This document shows, piece by piece, positions 61,564 to 64,000 of a stretch of 64,000 bases of DNA. How positions within the stretch are numbered: the first letter of the stretch is position 1; every line of letters begins with the position of its first letter. Under the pieces are notes generated by a model. It saw nothing but the letters and a program-made list of their open reading frames with translations. It was not told the DNA's origin and did not search any database. The translations under genes and the position numbers were made by a program. The stretch lies in NCBI GenBank assembly GCA_013396525.1, contig VWYX01000212.1, positions 310,001 through 374,000 on the forward strand, written 5' to 3'. Origin of the DNA: Chaetorhynchus papuensis. Lineage: Eukaryota; Chordata; Aves; Passeriformes; Rhipiduridae.

Positions 61564-62311
61564 TTTTAATTCAAACTCTGAGTAAAACGGACTCATGAAA
61601 AAACAAAAGAAACAAACCAGAGACTTGCCATCGTGGTATAAATATATTTCATAACCTACCTTCAAAATGGTGTTTAAATTTCTGTTCTGGAAAAGCAACT
61701 GTTTGGTTTACTGACTCTTGTGTCTCAAAGGCCTGTCTGATTTCAGTGGCTGAAAACAACTGAGAAGCTGAATGTTATTTTCTTCTCTTCTGCTGCATTC
61801 CAGCATGAGTAAGATCAAATCAAAAAGAAGGCATGAAAAAAGCAGGGGACAGTAATGAGAAGCCAGAGGCAGAACCCACACTCTAGCCTCACAGATGATA
61901 AAAAGAATCAAAGTGATAAGGCTATAAGAAATTCTTGTTGGTTTTTTCATGAATAAAACTTTACCACCTATACTGTGATAATCTAAGGAGCTCTAATAGA
62001 ATAAAGCTGTTTGGTCAGCCTTCTGTCTGTAAAAAATCACAGCTCATAGAGGAGTTATTTCCATGAAGAGAACTTGTACTCAGTTGACTGCATACATTGT
62101 AGAGAGCACAAGCAAATAAGTAACATGTAATTGAAATTTCATTGTTGGCTACAGCTTATGTCTAAGTAACATGTGTTTATCTTCTTCACAGTTCATATGA
62201 TTTTAATTTTTATTACCTAATTTTAATTTCTCAAAGCAACTGCCAAAAACTTTCATCTCAGAAGGAATTTCTCTCAGCGGCATGCCTTTCAGTTTTATTT
62301 CCAACATGATC
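61564..62311. other. AT-rich unique DNA, no gene seen
   Basis: Nothing recognised; minus frame 61708-61950 has no motif. Confidence 0.5.
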
Positions 62312-62425
62312 ATAGAATCATAAAATATCTTCAGTTGGAAAGAACCCATAAGGATCATCTAGTTCAACTCCTGGACCTGTGCAGGACACCCCAAGAATCA
62401 TACCACGTGCCTAAGATCTTTTTTG
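62312..62425 (-). mobile_element. CR1 LINE 3' stub, minus strand
   Basis: Plus strand: CATAGAATCATAAAATATCTTC, GTTGGAAAGAACCCATAAGG, ATCATCTAGTTCAACTCCTGG and CCACGTGCCTAAG. This matches the copy at 4782 in wording and order (same subfamily by eye). 5'-truncated. Confidence 0.9.
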
Positions 62426-62658
62426 TCTGATAAGAGTTTTCGAGTGACATGCAACTTTACATATGAATAATTGTTTTTTAAATGATGTCATTTTTCTGGA
62501 TCAAGGGGAAGATGGGTGTGTAATTGACACAAGGAGATCTGTGTCATTCCTTCAAGCAAAGCAATGGAAACAATTGTGTGCCAGGAAAAGAAAAAATAAA
62601 GAAAGAAATAATGTGTAAATCACACCTTCTCTCCACCATAAAAGTTTGCCTATGATAG

Positions 62659-62825
62659 ATTCTGCTGCAAATCATAGAATTATAGATTTATAGAGTATTT
62701 CAAGTTGGAATGATCTTTGAGTCCAACACTTTGCTCCTTGCAGGACTACCTAAAACTAAACCATTTGAATAAGAGCATTGTCCAAGTGCTCCTTGGACAG
62801 GCTAGGTGCACATCATTGCTGGGGA
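62659..62825 (-). mobile_element. CR1 LINE 3' stub, minus strand
   Basis: Plus strand: AAATCATAGAATTATAGATT, then CAAGTTGGAATGATCTTTGAG, GCAGGACTACCTAAAACTAAACC and GAGCATTGTCCAAGTGCTCC, another CR1 3' end with eroded octamers. Its right limit blends into the retroviral LTR. Confidence 0.85.
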
Positions 62826-62946
62826 GTGGAATTAAGGTACTCTCCCCTCCAGGAAGAAGGGGATGTGTCTTCAGTTGGAACAAAAAGGTGCTGCGTGGAA
62901 GTTCCATCACCATTTTGTTGTTTGTTATCTCAGCCTGTAACCTCTG

Positions 62947-62951
<5 letters not shown>

Positions 62952-62983
<32 letters not shown>
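62952..62983. repeat. (CT)n microsatellite
   Basis: Sixteen perfect CT units within the retroviral LTR; likely length-polymorphic. Confidence 0.97.
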
Positions 62984-62987
<4 letters not shown>

Positions 62988-63023
62988 GAGGGGATAGGGA
63001 AAGGGGAGCTGCTGCGTGGGGCT

Positions 63024-63583
63024 TGTACTAGTTTGAAAGCAAACCAGTGGGAGATCTCAAGTCAGACTTACAATTTAATAGGAAAATTAAGATAAAGGCA
63101 ATAATATAGAAACACTGGCTTAAACTGACAGAGTCAGAGTACAACCCTACACCCTGTTAGCCAGGGTGGTGGTATCAGTCTGATCAAATGGTGGCTGCAG
63201 TCCTGTTGAAGTAGTGTATGTGGTTCCGTTGAATCGGTGATCCTGTAGGAGGATCTGGACTTCCTCTGAAGGTCCAGTGGTGGTTATGCAGCTCTTGTCC
63301 TCTGGGAATCCAGTAGGTAAAGCTGCCTGTGGTGTTCCAAACCTCAGATTATATCCAGGATGGAATGCTTGGTTCCTCCCTCTGGGCGGAGCATCTCACA
63401 AGGGGATGATGTCGTTTTATGAGTCACGCAGTGAGATTGATGGCCCATTAACAGAAGATATCCCCTGGAAGGAGGTATCAGGGATGTGTCATGGAAGAAC
63501 ATGCCCCACCTGTTTTTAACAGTTTATGAAGATGGTGATAGAATACATACTTTTGGTTACATCTTACATTTTAACCTAAGACA
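63024..63583 (-). mobile_element. Solo LTR inserted in the retroviral 5' LTR
   Basis: 560 bp from TGTACTAGTTTGAAAGC to TTTTAACCTAAGACA, TG...CA ends, flanked by GGCT on both sides (63020-63023 and 63584-63587, the right copy followed by T and the left by the element's own T). The interior is one I associate with a passerine ERV LTR (memory). On minus a TATA-like GATATAATC (complement of about 63345-63353) precedes ATTAAA (complement of about 63073-63078), suggesting minus sense. The 80-codon frame 63277-63519 is incidental. Confidence 0.75.
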
Positions 63584-63625
63584 GGCTTAACTTCCAGCTG
63601 GGCTTAAGCCTCAGTAACATTTATT

Positions 63626-63643
63626 TGACACCCAATATGGGGC
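63626..63643 (+). other. Retroviral primer binding site, lysine-tRNA type, decayed
   Basis: TGACACCCAATATGGGGC, six bases after the CA end of the LTR. It agrees with the lysine-tRNA(1,2)-type primer binding site of betaretroviruses at 14 of 18 positions. All four differences are transitions, most within CpG dinucleotides, the pattern of methylation decay in an old copy. Confidence 0.72.
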
Positions 63644-64000
63644 CACAAAGGGTTGAGGTAACCCAGATCTGCTCAGAGGGAGTTGGAAACAATTTTGATC
63701 TAAGCATTTGTGTATTGGAAGTGGAGACCCCTGGTCACAATGTTGCTTGGTCTATTCACGTGGATGTGGTACCTAACCCTGTATATAGTCTCACATGTGC
63801 TCCACCCAGTGTTCTTTTTCAGAGCAGGGAGAGGGATCAGGGTTGCTTTGTTGATGTACTGTGTGAGAACTGTTTATGTCATGATAACATCAGGGGCAAT
63901 GAGGGTCATTTGGGATGTATATTCAGTTTTGGTCTCCTGTCGTGGGCTCAGGTGCTACCTCTGGAAATACATTAATAATCATACCCTGCCTGTGGGGGGA
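63644..64000 (+). mobile_element. Start of retroviral internal region (leader), truncated by window end
   Basis: Follows the primer binding site; expected content is the untranslated leader and the beginning of gag. The frame 63625-63975 starts inside the binding site and shows no gag motif I can identify, so I do not call a gene. The window stops in a purine run (GTGGGGGGA). Confidence 0.55.

Larger units (their letters stand above)
62840..63619 (+). mobile_element. 5' LTR of an endogenous retrovirus (plus sense), split by a solo LTR
   Basis: Two pieces, about 62840-63023 and 63584-63619, are the 3' part of an LTR. The right piece ends ...GCTTAAGCCTCAGTAACA (CA terminus at 63619) and is followed after 6 bases by a primer binding site, which places it as a 5' LTR in plus sense. 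A CT microsatellite (62952-62983) lies in it. The insert at 63024-63583 separates GTGGGGCT from GGCTTAACTTCC. The LTR start is not clear; TG at 62864 is one candidate but would make the LTR very short, so the 5' part may be lost. Confidence 0.68.

Noticed and set aside
1..64000. CRISPR arrays, operons, riboswitches or bacterial mobile elements
   Set aside because: No spaced direct repeats, no dense coding and no prokaryotic gene layout; the repeats are vertebrate (avian) retroelements.

Overview
The window reads as avian, most likely passerine, repeat-rich intergenic DNA. The evidence is many CR1 (chicken repeat 1) LINE fragments on both strands, recognisable by the avian CR1 3' terminus (tandem ATTCTRTG-type octamers), by ORF2 reverse-transcriptase and endonuclease motifs and by one ORF1. 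There are also several long LTRs whose termini and internal composition I recognise, from memory rather than from a search, as the types seen in passerine genomes. I see no mammalian Alu, L1 or B elements. Apart from repeats the DNA is AT-rich and I could not support a single host protein-coding exon, tRNA, rRNA or CRISPR array. The open reading frames present are short random frames, decayed transposon frames or frames inside simple repeats. I read this as a gene desert or a very large intron.

Layout. 1-12.5 kb: unique AT-rich DNA, a CTTT microsatellite broken by exactly 100 N (1479-1578), two abutting CR1 remnants in opposite orientation (4.0-5.05 kb) and a CR1 3' stub (8.4 kb). 12.57-14.35 kb: an LTR with TG...CA ends and a CTACT target-site duplication, itself interrupted by a younger 631-bp LTR with a GATATG duplication. 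16.3-18.04 kb: a purine-rich minisatellite fused to a CR1 3' end, then a roughly 1-kb GC-rich LTR. About 19 kb: a probable LTR with tandem enhancer-like repeats. 23-25.4 kb: a CR1 whose 3' end runs directly into a 1.3-kb pyrimidine-only-strand array (TCN triplets). 25.6-30.2 kb: the most unusual block, a CR1 with an intact 5' part (5' UTR and ORF1) but no endonuclease, joined tail-to-tail to a second, oppositely oriented CR1 carrying endonuclease C-terminus to RT. 31-35 kb: a 114-bp unclassified sequence present twice as a direct repeat 3.2 kb apart. 40.7-42.3 kb and 48.7-49.2 kb: three LTRs, sense strand probably minus. 50-56.3 kb: CR1 stubs, a 300-bp polypyrimidine tract, an LTR and a 1.4-kb CR1. 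58.7-61.6 kb: two further LTR candidates. 62.3-64 kb: two CR1 stubs, then the 5' LTR of an endogenous retrovirus split by a solo LTR, followed by a decayed lysine-tRNA-type primer binding site and the first 360 bases of its internal region, cut by the window edge.

Nothing here forms a working pathway or a demonstrable new biological system. Every transposon frame I followed is broken. The value of the window lies in its insertion history (nested LTRs with matching target duplications, CR1 palindrome, CR1-seeded simple repeats) and in one unclassified duplicated sequence.
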